From: Ekhidna sp.
GTDB lineage: Bacteria > Bacteroidota > Bacteroidia > Cytophagales > Cyclobacteriaceae
Direction: 5' to 3'
Assembly: GCA_013214445.1 (NCBI GenBank)
Contig: JABSPG010000006.1
Location: 1-44,331 of the forward strand
Length of the DNA stretch: 44,331 bases
Every line of letters starts with the position of its first letter. Positions within the stretch are counted from its first letter, which is position 1. Made by a program: the position numbers and the translations under genes. The notes under the pieces are model-generated. The model worked only from the letters and a program-made list of their open reading frames with translations, ran no database searches and was not told the origin of the DNA. This document shows, one piece after another, positions 5,451-13,912 of the stretch.

Positions 5451-5787
5451 GGGGACCAAGACTTACTTAGGTCGATTGCTGATCGCTATTGACCAGCTGG
5501 GTAACGCACTTTCGGGTGGGAACGAGGACGTTACGATATCGGCTAGGCTTGGATACCTTGACCTGACGAGGAACATATGGCTCGTTAAGTTGCTGGTGAT
5601 AGTTGTTGACACAACCTTCTTACCTGTGGACGGGCCCGACCACTGCGAGCAGGCCATGATTAATGAGTTGAGTAGGGATATACGCAGGGGGTCTGACCTT
5701 GGTCTATTTGTAATGGGTCTGCTGGTGATACCAGCATGTGTGGTACTGTTGTTACCCGTTGCCATCTACTCACTGTTTGTCAAGTAG
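5431..5787 (+). CDS. conserved phage membrane protein
   Basis: A 118-residue protein whose front half, TYLGRLLIAIDQLGNALSGG...TISAR, matches a motif I recognise from many unrelated phages (LLIAxDQLxNALxGGxPDxTISAR, followed by a Trp/Leu stretch and a DHC motif). The DHCEQA at residues 70-75 agrees with this. The C-terminus (about residues 90-116) is a clear transmembrane helix. Function is unknown; in other phages it is often found near lysis or accessory genes. It is the last gene before the promoter box at 5794. Confidence 0.7.
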   Translation: MRQKNTRGTKTYLGRLLIAIDQLGNALSGGNEDVTISARLGYLDLTRNIWLVKLLVIVVDTTFLPVDGPDHCEQAMINELSRDIRRGSDLGLFVMGLLVIPACVVLLLPVAIYSLFVK

Positions 5788-5793
5788 ATTGGT

Positions 5794-5801
5794 TAAATTT
5801 G
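5794..5801 (+). promoter_or_regulatory. TAAATTTG -7 box 4 nt before a start codon
   Basis: A full match to TAnnTTTG, followed by CACT and the ATG at 5806. TTTG at 5776-5779 could be a -33 element but is closer than usual (14 nt). It predicts a leaderless transcript for the basic peptide and the downstream genes. Confidence 0.45.
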
Positions 5802-5805
5802 CACT

Positions 5806-5907
5806 ATGAAGACATCCTACAAGAAGAACAAAAAAAAGAAAGCCTTGAGTAAAACAAGTCGCAAAGACCAACTTAAGTCAAGGGTGAAGTTAAAGAAGTT
5901 GAAATAA
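5806..5907 (+). CDS. 33-residue Lys/Arg-rich peptide
   Basis: A very basic peptide: about half of its residues are Lys or Arg, with a run of Lys at positions 6-12 and no acidic cluster. Such peptides bind nucleic acid or help condense packaged DNA. The start is supported by the -7 box exactly 4 nt upstream, and the stop lies 1 nt before the next ATG. No family is recognised. Confidence 0.55.
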   Translation: MKTSYKKNKKKKALSKTSRKDQLKSRVKLKKLK

Positions 5908-5908
5908 C

Positions 5909-6334
5909 ATGGCAGATCTTAACGTAACCATTACCGAGGAGGTCTCGGTGAACGAGAAGGACTACGGCAACACCAATAACGTAACCATCACAGGCGTGAG
6001 CGAGGTGAACCAGAGGGTAGTTAGTGTAGGGGTATCTGAACAAACACTGGTGTTGTTCGCGGCATCCGCTGCCGCAGGAACAGTCCCAGATGGTGACGCT
6101 AAGTACGTAAGGATGACTAACATGGATAGCACCAACTTCATCACTATAAGGGTGCTCGGGACGAGCGAGGAGTACTTCATGCGTTTGGACGCAGGGAAGA
6201 GCGTTATGTGGGGGAACGACCAGATGGATGCTAACGCGACAGGCTTGCAATCAGTGTCGCTATCAAACATGGAATCGATAAAGGGGGCTGCGGATACAGC
6301 CACCTGTAAACTGGAATTATTCATAGCATACTAA
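5909..6334 (+). CDS. beta-rich virion protein, decoration-type paralogue A
   Basis: A 141-residue protein resembling the two proteins at 19111-19506 and 19506-19904. The shared core is LF-A near the middle, D-[A/K]-K-[Y/I]-x-[R/L], a Thr/Ser-rich turn, then L-[D/Y]AG-x-[S/A]VM and a closing LE-x-x-[L/F]-F strand. The composition (Val, Thr, Ser, Asn; few Lys) is that of a beta-sandwich capsid-decoration or fibre protein. Its place in the early block, away from its paralogues, is odd. Function as a virion protein is inferred. Confidence 0.65.
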   Translation: MADLNVTITEEVSVNEKDYGNTNNVTITGVSEVNQRVVSVGVSEQTLVLFAASAAAGTVPDGDAKYVRMTNMDSTNFITIRVLGTSEEYFMRLDAGKSVMWGNDQMDANATGLQSVSLSNMESIKGAADTATCKLELFIAY

Positions 6335-6340
6335 GAAAGA

Positions 6341-6640
6341 ATGAAGGAAGCAAAGAAATGGCAAGAGGAAGAGATTGCCTTACTCATTTACGCGAACATC
6401 GAAGGGCTCCCGTACGTGGAGGAAAAACTAGACCCTTACCTCAAGGTTGTTAACGCCATGTACACATGGGTCAACACACTGGGTCCAGGCAACTACAATG
6501 AGGGTGATGATATGGATTTCATTGAGGAGCTAGCCAAGGACGGTGACTTGCTAATTGCTGGCAACCTGAAGGCTAACCTAAAGCTTGTAGTAAGTAAGGC
6601 AGTCTTTCACGCGGAGAACTCATACGAGCCGAAGGTATAA
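6341..6640 (+). CDS. hypothetical 99-residue helical protein
   Basis: A mostly helical acidic protein (MKEAKKWQEEEIALL... EELAKDGDLLIAGNLK). No membrane segment and no recognised family. It starts 6 nt after the preceding gene and ends where the next begins: the A of TAA is the A of the next ATG. Confidence 0.7.
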   Translation: MKEAKKWQEEEIALLIYANIEGLPYVEEKLDPYLKVVNAMYTWVNTLGPGNYNEGDDMDFIEELAKDGDLLIAGNLKANLKLVVSKAVFHAENSYEPKV

Positions 6641-6894
6641 TGGGGTTCATTGAATGGTACACAACAGCTCACTCAGCGAGGGATACTCGTGCGGGTGGGC
6701 TGTTCTTCTTGGTCGGCGCATTGGTCGCTTCAGTTACTGAGCCAACATGGGCTGAGCCCTCAACTGTTCCAGCCTATTGGGGGTTGTCCCTCTTCGCTGG
6801 CTCACTTCTTTTTGGTTACTTCGATTACAAGGTGAAGCTTAGGAAGGGTGTCGTGAACAACGAGGAGCGACTAAGGAAAAAGATGGGGATATGA
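6640..6894 (+). CDS. two-span membrane protein
   Basis: An 84-residue protein with transmembrane helices at about residues 19-36 (GGLFFLVGALVASVT) and 46-62 (YWGLSLFAGSLLFGYF), and a positively charged tail (KVKLRKG...RLRKK). The size and topology are compatible with a small holin or pinholin. However, a better holin candidate is at 41786 and no lytic enzyme is adjacent here. It overlaps the next start by 4 nt (ATGA). Confidence 0.65.
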   Translation: MGFIEWYTTAHSARDTRAGGLFFLVGALVASVTEPTWAEPSTVPAYWGLSLFAGSLLFGYFDYKVKLRKGVVNNEERLRKKMGI

Positions 6895-7127
6895 AGCCAA
6901 GTAAGAAGAACCCCAGTAACGGCGACAAGGAGAAAGAGATGAAGCCCTCTGATCAAAGGAAGGCTGTCCTTAACACCATTAAAGCGATAGACCGAGAGAT
7001 ACGCTCAATAAAGAACGCCAACCAAGGCAAAAGGGATTACAGTGAGGACAAGCCGTACCTAGACCTTCTTAAAAGGAGGGAGATGTACGCGAAGGAACTC
7101 GAGAGATTGAAAGGACTGAAGGACTAG
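6891..7127 (+). CDS. charged helical hypothetical protein
   Basis: A 78-residue, Lys/Glu-rich protein with helices suited to a coiled coil (residues 25-78, AVLNTIKAIDREIRSIKNA, then LLKRREMYAKELERL). The first 20 residues are Pro/Ser/Lys and probably disordered. Its TAG stop shares the palindrome CTAG with the stop of the minus-strand gene that follows, so the two genes meet tail to tail. No family is recognised. Confidence 0.65.
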   Translation: MKPSKKNPSNGDKEKEMKPSDQRKAVLNTIKAIDREIRSIKNANQGKRDYSEDKPYLDLLKRREMYAKELERLKGLKD

Positions 7128-7558
7128 AAGTGTATGTTCTGAACTGAGTTGATGATCTCCTCAGCCTTGCGCCTACCCTTGAGTGTTAGCTTATACCTCG
7201 CCTTGGCCTTAGGGTGGTTCCTGAAGAGACCAGCCTTATCACCCTTACCTTTCTTATAGGCGTAACCAATCCTCATGATGTGTCCTTGCTTGTTCATCGC
7301 CTTGAAGTACCTCTTGGTTGTGTCCTGACTCCAACCATGTGTCTTGGTTAGGTAGTCCCTGGTGAAGAACTCAAACTGGCTGGCCCATATCAGAACGAAC
7401 AGGTAGTTACCACCGAACTGGCTGTCCTTCTTCTTCTCCTCATAGAGCACCTTTAGTAGCGAGTATGGTGCCCCATCAATTAGTTTTTTCTTATCTTGCA
7501 GTAAGAAACCACGTATGAACTTCTCACCGTAGTTCTCTGATTGGTCTTTAAATCTCAA
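7124..7558 (-). CDS. winged-helix transcription regulator candidate
   Basis: The only minus-strand gene inside the rightward block. Its 144 residues include LFVLIWASQFEFFTRDYL, a helix-turn-helix-like stretch (WSQDTTKRYFKAMNKQGHI), a basic wing (YAYKKGKGDK) and a C-terminal helix after LTLKGRRKAEEII. This order recalls MarR/PadR-type phage regulators. No ATG is available; the frame opens with TTG at 7558, just inside a TAGATTTG box. It is divergent from the late gene at 7574 with only 15 bp between, so it could control itself and the late operon. Assignment is by fold pattern only. Confidence 0.6.
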   Translation of the reverse strand: MRFKDQSENYGEKFIRGFLLQDKKKLIDGAPYSLLKVLYEEKKKDSQFGGNYLFVLIWASQFEFFTRDYLTKTHGWSQDTTKRYFKAMNKQGHIMRIGYAYKKGKGDKAGLFRNHPKAKARYKLTLKGRRKAEEIINSVQNIHF

Positions 7559-7573
7559 ATCTAATCTATTAGT

Positions 7574-7891
7574 ATGTTCTCGGATAAAGATAAGGAATTT
7601 ATGGATAAGCTTTCTGAGATTATTGACATGTTTGAGTACCTACTGGATGACTACGACATGCGCGATAACATAGTAGGGGGGGTCATAGCAAAGGTCTACC
7701 CATCAATTGAGGAAGAGGACTTCGACCCAGATAGGATGATCGACGTACAGACCTTCTTCAGTTTTGCTTTCCGTAACGAACTAGAGATCCACCAGCTGAG
7801 CGACGAGATAGAGGAGCTGTTTATTAGGGAGAGGGAGAGGATGCTAGGGCATGGTGACCTGTTCGACGAGTTTGGTTTCGGTAAAAACTAG
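7574..7891 (+). CDS. acidic hypothetical protein, first gene of the late block
   Basis: A 105-residue helical protein with many Asp and Glu (EYLLDDYDMRDNIVGG, EEEDFDPDRM). No family is recognised. It is divergent from the regulator at 7558 with 15 bp between the two starts, so any promoter must overlap one of the genes. It leads the operon that carries the terminase genes. Confidence 0.65.
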   Translation: MFSDKDKEFMDKLSEIIDMFEYLLDDYDMRDNIVGGVIAKVYPSIEEEDFDPDRMIDVQTFFSFAFRNELEIHQLSDEIEELFIRERERMLGHGDLFDEFGFGKN

Positions 7892-7897
7892 AATACA

Positions 7898-8143
7898 ATG
7901 GAAGGATTAATAAGGAAGATAACCATCGGGGATAACCCGAAGGACGCTATGGCGTATGTGGTTGGCAACAACGTGGGGGCCGACTACCTGATTGACTCCA
8001 TCCTCTTCGAGGAGGAGCTACTTAGATCACACAATATATCAAGGTACAACATCTACGTTAAGGAGAAACGAAACGGTGGTTATAAGCTATGGAAGACCGT
8101 TGAGGGTGTCCCTACGGTGATAGAGTACGACCTAGATTTCTAA
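7898..8143 (+). CDS. hypothetical 81-residue protein
   Basis: A soluble protein with an alpha/beta pattern (MEGLIRKITIGDNPK..., RYNIYVKEKRNGGYKLW, then VPTVIEYDLDF). The fold could be a small antiparallel sheet with one helix. No family is recognised. It lies 6 nt after the preceding gene and 3 nt before the GroES-like gene. Confidence 0.7.
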   Translation: MEGLIRKITIGDNPKDAMAYVVGNNVGADYLIDSILFEEELLRSHNISRYNIYVKEKRNGGYKLWKTVEGVPTVIEYDLDF

Positions 8144-8146
8144 CAC

Positions 8147-8767
8147 ATGCAACCACTAAGACACTTCATTGTTAGGTTAGACAAGGCCATCAATGACACC
8201 ATCACGACCGAGGATGGTACGGAGCTGTTCATCGATAACCGATGGAACGAGTTCGAGCACAGGGTAATGGAGGGCGAGGTGATACAGGTGCCAGCCAAGT
8301 ACGACACAGGGGTTCAGGTTGGCGACACCCTTTACTTCCACCACTTAGTTGTCATGAATATGGCCGTTGGGGACGGGCAAAGGATAGAAGGGACGGAGGA
8401 CCAGTTCCTGGTGAAGTACGACCCAATCGTTGTTGTGGGGAACCAATCAATTGCTTACATGGATACCTTTGGCGACGTGCACCCCCTGAAGGGCTGGACG
8501 CTCGTAGAACCAATGGAGGGGAGTGATGACGCTATGCCTAAGACATTCCTGCACGTGCCAGACACGTACAAGGCAAGGGTGAAGGACCAGCCAGTGAGGG
8601 GACGCATAGCCTTCATTAATGATGAGGCCAAGGCAATGGGGCTTGACAAGGGTGACGTCGTTCGGTTCAGGAAAGGTATTGATTACTCGATAAAGGTTGA
8701 GGGGAAGACCTACTGGAGGATCCCACTTAACGAGCTGATCGCAACACAGGTGGAGCATGCCGACTAA
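8147..8767 (+). CDS. GroES-like co-chaperonin, probably two tandem domains
   Basis: A 206-residue protein. Residues 5-105 show the GroES plan: HFIVRLDKA, EDGTELFID, VMEGEVIQVP, then VQVGDTLYFHHLV and a strand ending VGNQSIAYMD. A second, weaker copy follows (GWTLVEPMEG, RGRIAFINDEAK, LDKGDVVRFRKG, YWRIPLNEL). GroES is about 95 residues; the doubled length suggests an internal duplication, as in some phage co-chaperonins. It would cap host GroEL to fold capsid proteins. Position just before the terminase genes fits marine phages that carry groES-like genes. It overlaps the next gene by 11 nt. Confidence 0.6.
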   Translation: MQPLRHFIVRLDKAINDTITTEDGTELFIDNRWNEFEHRVMEGEVIQVPAKYDTGVQVGDTLYFHHLVVMNMAVGDGQRIEGTEDQFLVKYDPIVVVGNQSIAYMDTFGDVHPLKGWTLVEPMEGSDDAMPKTFLHVPDTYKARVKDQPVRGRIAFINDEAKAMGLDKGDVVRFRKGIDYSIKVEGKTYWRIPLNELIATQVEHAD

Positions 8768-9062
8768 GAAGAAAACATTGTTCACCACTGTTGACGCATG
8801 TAGGAGACTACAGGTGTCTCTACAGAGTGCCATAAACAACATGATAGAGGAGCTATCTACTCCCCCAGACTCAGATGCATCTGGCTCATCAAGGAAGGCG
8901 GAGCTCCAGTCGATAACAATAACGGCAACCGACGCCGTGAAGCTAATAAAACAATACGACGACCTGTCAAAGATGATCAAGAGCTTAGAGGAGGATGGCG
9001 AGCTGCCTGACGACACGAGCTCCTTTAGTGATGGGTTCGCCGAAGAATTTTCAAATAAATGA
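8757..9062 (+). CDS. possible small terminase subunit
   Basis: A 101-residue protein with an N-terminal basic start (MPTKKK), helices around residues 10-31 and 55-80, and an acidic C-terminus. Small terminase subunits bind the packaging site and feed DNA to TerL. They usually precede the large subunit and are helical and diverse. Position two genes before TerL is the main reason for this call; I see no definite DNA-binding motif. It overlaps the gene on each side by 4-11 nt. Confidence 0.4.
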   Translation: MPTKKKTLFTTVDACRRLQVSLQSAINNMIEELSTPPDSDASGSSRKAELQSITITATDAVKLIKQYDDLSKMIKSLEEDGELPDDTSSFSDGFAEEFSNK

Positions 9063-9247
9063 GTGGATTAGACGTAGTAACTACTTACGACGAGGCATAC
9101 AAGCAAGGCTTCGAGGATGGTCAGTTCAGCGGTAGGGCTGACATGATCTCAGAGATAAAGAACGAGTGCAGCAAGATGCTAGAGAATAAAGACAACGGGG
9201 AGTCATTCGTGCTTGATCTTTATAACTTCTTGACCAACCTAAGGTAA
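9059..9247 (+). CDS. hypothetical 62-residue protein
   Basis: A short soluble protein (MSGLDVVTTYDEAYKQGFEDGQFSGRADMISEI...). The segment YKQGFEDGQ-x-x-GRADMI resembles the Gly-rich YxxGxxDG helix found in many small phage proteins. The ATG overlaps the preceding stop (ATGA). Function unknown; its place directly before TerL suggests a packaging accessory. Confidence 0.6.
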   Translation: MSGLDVVTTYDEAYKQGFEDGQFSGRADMISEIKNECSKMLENKDNGESFVLDLYNFLTNLR

Positions 9248-9252
9248 CACGG

Positions 9253-11379
9253 GTGGAATACCTGATCGACCATAAGGACTACGATGAGAAGGTCGTTGTA
9301 CTCCACCCTGATCTAGGGAGGGGGGATATAGAGGTCATTGGTGACGTACCAATCATGATCCCTAAGAAGCCGCCTCGATCAAAGATACTGTTCCACAATA
9401 AGAAGAAGAGGGAGCAACGATGGTCCAGGCTTGAGTTCCCTGAGGCGGTACTTAAGCTAGGTAGTCAGGACGCCTGGGATGAACAACCCAAGGCCTTTAA
9501 GGATCGTTATGTACAGTACATAAGGGAGGAGTTCAGACGAAGGAAGGAGGGTGTTTGGTTCTACAATAACGGGGTGCCAACCTATATAACTGGTGGACAC
9601 TACATGCTACTCCAGTGGGGTAAGGTGGATGGGCCAACACCACAGTACCTTAGGTACCAGAGGGAGCTGCAGATACACTGGCTTGCCTGCGTGAGGGACG
9701 AGAGGTGCTATGGGCAGAACTATGCTAAGTGCAGGAGGTCAGGGTTCACGGTGCTCTCATCCTCGGACATGCTAGATGACGCAACCTCTGTTAGGGATAT
9801 GCTCTGCGGTATACAATCAAAGACAGGTAACGACGCACAGAAGAACGTGTTCATGAAGAAGGTCATCCCTATATTCAGGGGGTGGCCATGGTTCTTCAAA
9901 CCTATACAGGATGGTACCACCAACCCAAGGGTCGAGCTAGCATTCAGGGAGCCAGCGACTAAGATCACCAAGAACAACAAGGTGTCAACGGTGGACAGCG
10001 GTCTTAACACGGTGATCGACTGGAGGAACACAACCAATAACGCGTACGATGGTGACTTCCTTTACAGGTTCTTCATTGATGAGGCTGGTAAGTGGATAAA
10101 GCCGAACGATATTAATGAGGCATGGCTGATCCAAAGGACCTGCCTCGAGAGGGGTGTCGAGATCGTTGGTAAGGCACGCATGGGATCAACGGTCAACCCT
10201 ATGGACCAGGGTGGGAAGGAGTACAAGAAGATATGGTACAACTCTGACCCAAAGAAAAGGAACGCCAACGGAAGGACGGTTAGTGGACTGTACAAGCTAT
10301 TCATGCCTGCCTACGAATCACTCCAAGGTTTCTTTGATGTGTATGGGAACCCTATTGTTGAGGACCCAGAGAAGCCCGTGCTATGTATAGATGGGAAGAC
10401 AAGGACTATTGGCGCCAAGACACACCTCATGAACGAGAGGAAGTCACTCGAGCACGACCCAGCGGAGCTGAACGAGAAGATACGCCAGTTTCCATTCGAG
10501 GAGGACGAGGCCTTCAGGGACTCAATCGAGGGCAGCATGTTCAACGTGGGTAAGATCTATGAGCAGATAAACTATAACCGAGAGCTATTCCCTAGCCCTG
10601 TGATCCAAGGTAACTTCATATGGAAGGAGAAGGACAAGGAGGTTATCTGGTCCCCAGACCCTAACGGTAGGTTCAGGATCTGCTGGCTACCACCAGCCCA
10701 CATGACTAACCAATTATCTAGGAACAGGCAAGGGAAGAGGGTGGCGCCTAACGGGCACATTGGTGTTGGTGGCGTCGATAGCTACGACATCGATGCTACC
10801 GTAGACAACAGGGGGTCTAAAGGGACGTTGCACCTCTACAAGAAGTTCTCCATGGATGGGGTCTCAAACATGTTCATCCTTGAGTACGCCGCCAGGCCAC
10901 CATTAGCCAAGATATTCTATGAGGACGTTCTTATGGCTGCCTTCTACTATGGGTTCCCGCTACTGATTGAGAACAATAAGTATGGTATCGCCAGGCACTT
11001 CGAGGAGAGGGGATACGATGGCTACCTCATGGAGAGGCCTAAGTTCTTGGAAGCGAAGCACGCCAGGAAGACAACACGCACCAAAGGAATACCGTCCAAC
11101 TCTCAGGACGTGATCACCGCCCACGCCCATGCTATCGAGGCATACATACACCACCACGTTGGTAGGGACGTAGAGACCGATGAGGTGGGGAGCATGTACT
11201 TCGACAGGACGTTAGAGGACTGGATTGGGTTCAAGATAGACAAGCGAACGAAGTTTGACCTTAGTATATCCTCTGGCCTCGCGTTACTTGCAGCACAGGA
11301 CCAAACCAAGGTTCGGGACGACTCAAAACTGAAGGGAGCTAAGTTCCTAAGGAGGCACAAGCCTATACGTCGGATATAG
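9253..11379 (+). CDS. terL: terminase large subunit (packaging ATPase/nuclease)
   Basis: A 708-residue protein. The N-terminal ATPase carries a degenerate Walker A in RRSGFT (161-166) and a Walker B in FFIDEA (273-278). The C-terminal RNase H-like nuclease begins at GVDSYD (507-512), with acidic residues expected to bind metal, followed by the conserved ENNKYG region. The motor pumps DNA into the procapsid through the portal encoded next. The GVWFYNNGVPTYITGGHY segment (residues 97-114) is of the kind seen in crAss-like phage terminases; relationship inferred. The start is GTG at 9253, with no ATG nearby upstream. It is followed by a short gap with a promoter box. Confidence 0.93.
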   Translation: MEYLIDHKDYDEKVVVLHPDLGRGDIEVIGDVPIMIPKKPPRSKILFHNKKKREQRWSRLEFPEAVLKLGSQDAWDEQPKAFKDRYVQYIREEFRRRKEGVWFYNNGVPTYITGGHYMLLQWGKVDGPTPQYLRYQRELQIHWLACVRDERCYGQNYAKCRRSGFTVLSSSDMLDDATSVRDMLCGIQSKTGNDAQKNVFMKKVIPIFRGWPWFFKPIQDGTTNPRVELAFREPATKITKNNKVSTVDSGLNTVIDWRNTTNNAYDGDFLYRFFIDEAGKWIKPNDINEAWLIQRTCLERGVEIVGKARMGSTVNPMDQGGKEYKKIWYNSDPKKRNANGRTVSGLYKLFMPAYESLQGFFDVYGNPIVEDPEKPVLCIDGKTRTIGAKTHLMNERKSLEHDPAELNEKIRQFPFEEDEAFRDSIEGSMFNVGKIYEQINYNRELFPSPVIQGNFIWKEKDKEVIWSPDPNGRFRICWLPPAHMTNQLSRNRQGKRVAPNGHIGVGGVDSYDIDATVDNRGSKGTLHLYKKFSMDGVSNMFILEYAARPPLAKIFYEDVLMAAFYYGFPLLIENNKYGIARHFEERGYDGYLMERPKFLEAKHARKTTRTKGIPSNSQDVITAHAHAIEAYIHHHVGRDVETDEVGSMYFDRTLEDWIGFKIDKRTKFDLSISSGLALLAAQDQTKVRDDSKLKGAKFLRRHKPIRRI

Positions 11380-11398
11380 TATGTGTACCTACAATTCG

Positions 11399-11406
11399 TA
11401 TATTTG
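11399..11406 (+). promoter_or_regulatory. TATATTTG -7 box upstream of the portal gene
   Basis: A full match to TAnnTTTG in the 49-bp gap between terL and the portal gene, 22 nt before the ATG at 11429. No TTG is found 19-20 nt upstream, so it may be weak or need an activator. Confidence 0.45.
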
Positions 11407-11428
11407 CAACTAGTGCGATACAGTACAT

Positions 11429-13912
11429 ATGAGTAATCCAAAGAAAAAGAAGTTATCCTATGCGTCGAACTTCCCAGACCCGCTAGCGACACCAGACGTA
11501 AAATCTGATAAGGGTTACGGGCTTTTGTTCGCTAAGGCAATTGAGAACCAGTGGGGAAGGGTTGATGACGAGAACTCCTTGTACCGAAGGAGGCTAAGGA
11601 AGTTTGATAACTGTAGGGACTACGCGAACGGAACACAGGACACTACGATCTACAGGAACCTGTTGACCTCCCTGAACCCTAACGACGGGGATGGATCACT
11701 CCTAAACCTTGACTACACCCCAGTTCCGATCCTACCTAAGTTCGTTCGTATCGCAGCCAAGAGGATTATTGACCGCAACCCTTACCCCAACCTTGAGGCG
11801 GTGGACCCATTATCTAAGTCAGCGAAGGACAAGGAGAAGCGGAGACTATTGAACCAGACTGCGCTCAAGAAAGAGCTGCTTGCACTGAAGGATATGACAG
11901 GGGGCATGGAGCTAGGGTTGAGCCCTGAGAACCTGCCAGACTCTGAGGAGGAGGCTGAGATACTCTTCGAGGCCAATGCCAAGACAGGTGCAGAGATTGC
12001 TGGGCAGATAGGGACGAACCTTACCTTAGAGTGGAACGACTTCAACGATAGCATTTTCCCAAGGCTTGTTGACTCAGTCCTTTCTGACGGGATGCTGGTC
12101 GGTAAGAGATTCAACGACCCTACTTACGGGATCAGGATAAAGCACATTGACCCAGCCAGCTTCATACATTCCTTCACGGAGGATAAGTACATGAAGGACC
12201 TGAGGTATGCTGGCCATATAGAGCAGGTATCCATCGCCGAGTTAAAGAGGTTGGCCAAGGACCAGTTCACGGAGGAACAGTACAGGAAGATCGCCACACG
12301 AATGGCATCTAGGTACAACTACGACCAAGATAAGATTAACCAAGTAAGCCAGGACCTAAGGACTGGCATGAAATCACACGGGTACGACGAGTTCATGGTG
12401 GACGTCCTCCACTTTGAGTTCCTAACGGTTGACCCTTGTTTCTATGAGGAGAAGTCAAACAAGCACGGGAACAAGAGGTTCCATTACGAAGGTAGCTCAT
12501 ACAAGGAGAAACCAAATAGCATCTACGAGCGTAAGCCTGTACGATTGGATCTGGAGACGCTGTACGGGGGTTGCTACATACTTGGTACAGACCATATCTT
12601 TGATTATGGGCCAGTAAGCAACATACCGAAGAACATCCATAACGTGTCTAAGGCGAGGCTTTCTTACACGGCTAAGGCGGTGAACATGAGGAAGATGATG
12701 CCTAAGTCAATGACGGATGGGTGCATCGGTTTCGCGGACATGCTACAGATGACCCACCTCAAGATACAACAGTCTGTCGCTAAGGCCAAGCCAGATGGGC
12801 TCATGATCGATGTGAACGCACTCACGGATGTTACCCTTGGTGATGGCGGTGAGTTACAGCCACTTGACCTACACGACATCTATGAGAAGACAGGGGTTAT
12901 CTACTACAACAGCAAGGACGCTGAGGGTGAGCACAATGGGCCACCAGTGAGGGCGATCGATAATCACATAAGGAACATAAATGAACTGATCGCACTGTAC
13001 AACCAGTACCTAAGGATGATCAGGGACACGACAGGGCTCAATGAGGTGATGGATGGATCCAGCCCACAGGGTGAGCAGCTGGTTGGTGTCCGTGAGCAAG
13101 CGATGCAGGCTGGCAACAATGCCCTTTACGATGCCGTGGACGCAGCTATGACCTTCTACAAGGATATGTGTGAGGACGTGGTTAAGTGCATACAGATACT
13201 ACCTCAGGACAGCGTTGTGTTCCAGATGTACGAGAACGCAATAGGTAAGACAAACATGGATACCCTGTCTTCATTCAGGGACCTACCTATGTATAACTTT
13301 GGTGTGCGTGTCGTGAAGGAAATGGAGACGGTTGACAAGCAGTACCTTGAGCAGAACATACAAGTATCTATAGCAAACAGGGAGCTCGATATAGAGGACG
13401 CGATAGCTATTAGGAAACTCAAGGACGTTAACCAAGCAGAGAGACTCCTTATTGTAAGGAGGAAGCAAAGGATCAAGAGGCAACAGGAGATTGCCGCTGA
13501 GAACTCGAGGGTACAGGCAGAGGTTGCGGCACAAGCAACGGAGGCTAAGGTGCAAGGGGACCTTCAATTGATTAAAGCCAAGACGTTATCTGAGATAGAA
13601 CTGGAAAAGTTCAAGGCGCAGGTAGAGATTGAAAAGGCTAAGGTTAAGCACGAGATGAACCTTGAGATCGAGAAGATACGGATGATGAGCTTCATGGGTT
13701 CTAAGCATGAGGACCAGGAGTTCAAGAAGAACCTTGAGGTCGCTAAGGACGAGGCAAAGGACGCGAGGCAAGAGCGTGAGGCTGAGTTGCAGGTCGAGGT
13801 GAATAAGGCAAAGAACAAAGAGGAAAATACGATCGACACGGGCAATTCCTCTTCAGACCCTATAATGAAGTACTTAAACAAGAAACAACAATCAAAGGAT
13901 GGCGGGGAGTAA
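11429..13912 (+). CDS. portal protein
   Basis: An 827-residue protein directly after terL. Large portals of about 800 residues are typical of crAss-like podoviruses. The front has PVPILPKFVRIAAKRIIDR, resembling the stem/clip entry of portals. The middle alternates helices and strands. Residues about 680-800 are long Lys/Glu/Ala-rich helices (AEVAAQATEAKVQGD, LEKFKAQVEIEKAKVKHE) that would form the barrel or a coiled coil inside the head. It forms the dodecameric ring at one capsid vertex, through which DNA enters and leaves. It overlaps the next gene by 14 nt. Confidence 0.85.
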   Translation: MSNPKKKKLSYASNFPDPLATPDVKSDKGYGLLFAKAIENQWGRVDDENSLYRRRLRKFDNCRDYANGTQDTTIYRNLLTSLNPNDGDGSLLNLDYTPVPILPKFVRIAAKRIIDRNPYPNLEAVDPLSKSAKDKEKRRLLNQTALKKELLALKDMTGGMELGLSPENLPDSEEEAEILFEANAKTGAEIAGQIGTNLTLEWNDFNDSIFPRLVDSVLSDGMLVGKRFNDPTYGIRIKHIDPASFIHSFTEDKYMKDLRYAGHIEQVSIAELKRLAKDQFTEEQYRKIATRMASRYNYDQDKINQVSQDLRTGMKSHGYDEFMVDVLHFEFLTVDPCFYEEKSNKHGNKRFHYEGSSYKEKPNSIYERKPVRLDLETLYGGCYILGTDHIFDYGPVSNIPKNIHNVSKARLSYTAKAVNMRKMMPKSMTDGCIGFADMLQMTHLKIQQSVAKAKPDGLMIDVNALTDVTLGDGGELQPLDLHDIYEKTGVIYYNSKDAEGEHNGPPVRAIDNHIRNINELIALYNQYLRMIRDTTGLNEVMDGSSPQGEQLVGVREQAMQAGNNALYDAVDAAMTFYKDMCEDVVKCIQILPQDSVVFQMYENAIGKTNMDTLSSFRDLPMYNFGVRVVKEMETVDKQYLEQNIQVSIANRELDIEDAIAIRKLKDVNQAERLLIVRRKQRIKRQQEIAAENSRVQAEVAAQATEAKVQGDLQLIKAKTLSEIELEKFKAQVEIEKAKVKHEMNLEIEKIRMMSFMGSKHEDQEFKKNLEVAKDEAKDARQEREAELQVEVNKAKNKEENTIDTGNSSSDPIMKYLNKKQQSKDGGE

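Noticed and set aside
6640..6894. Second holin
   Set aside because: It has two membrane helices and a basic tail, but it lies in the early block without lysis partners, so only a membrane-protein call is supported.
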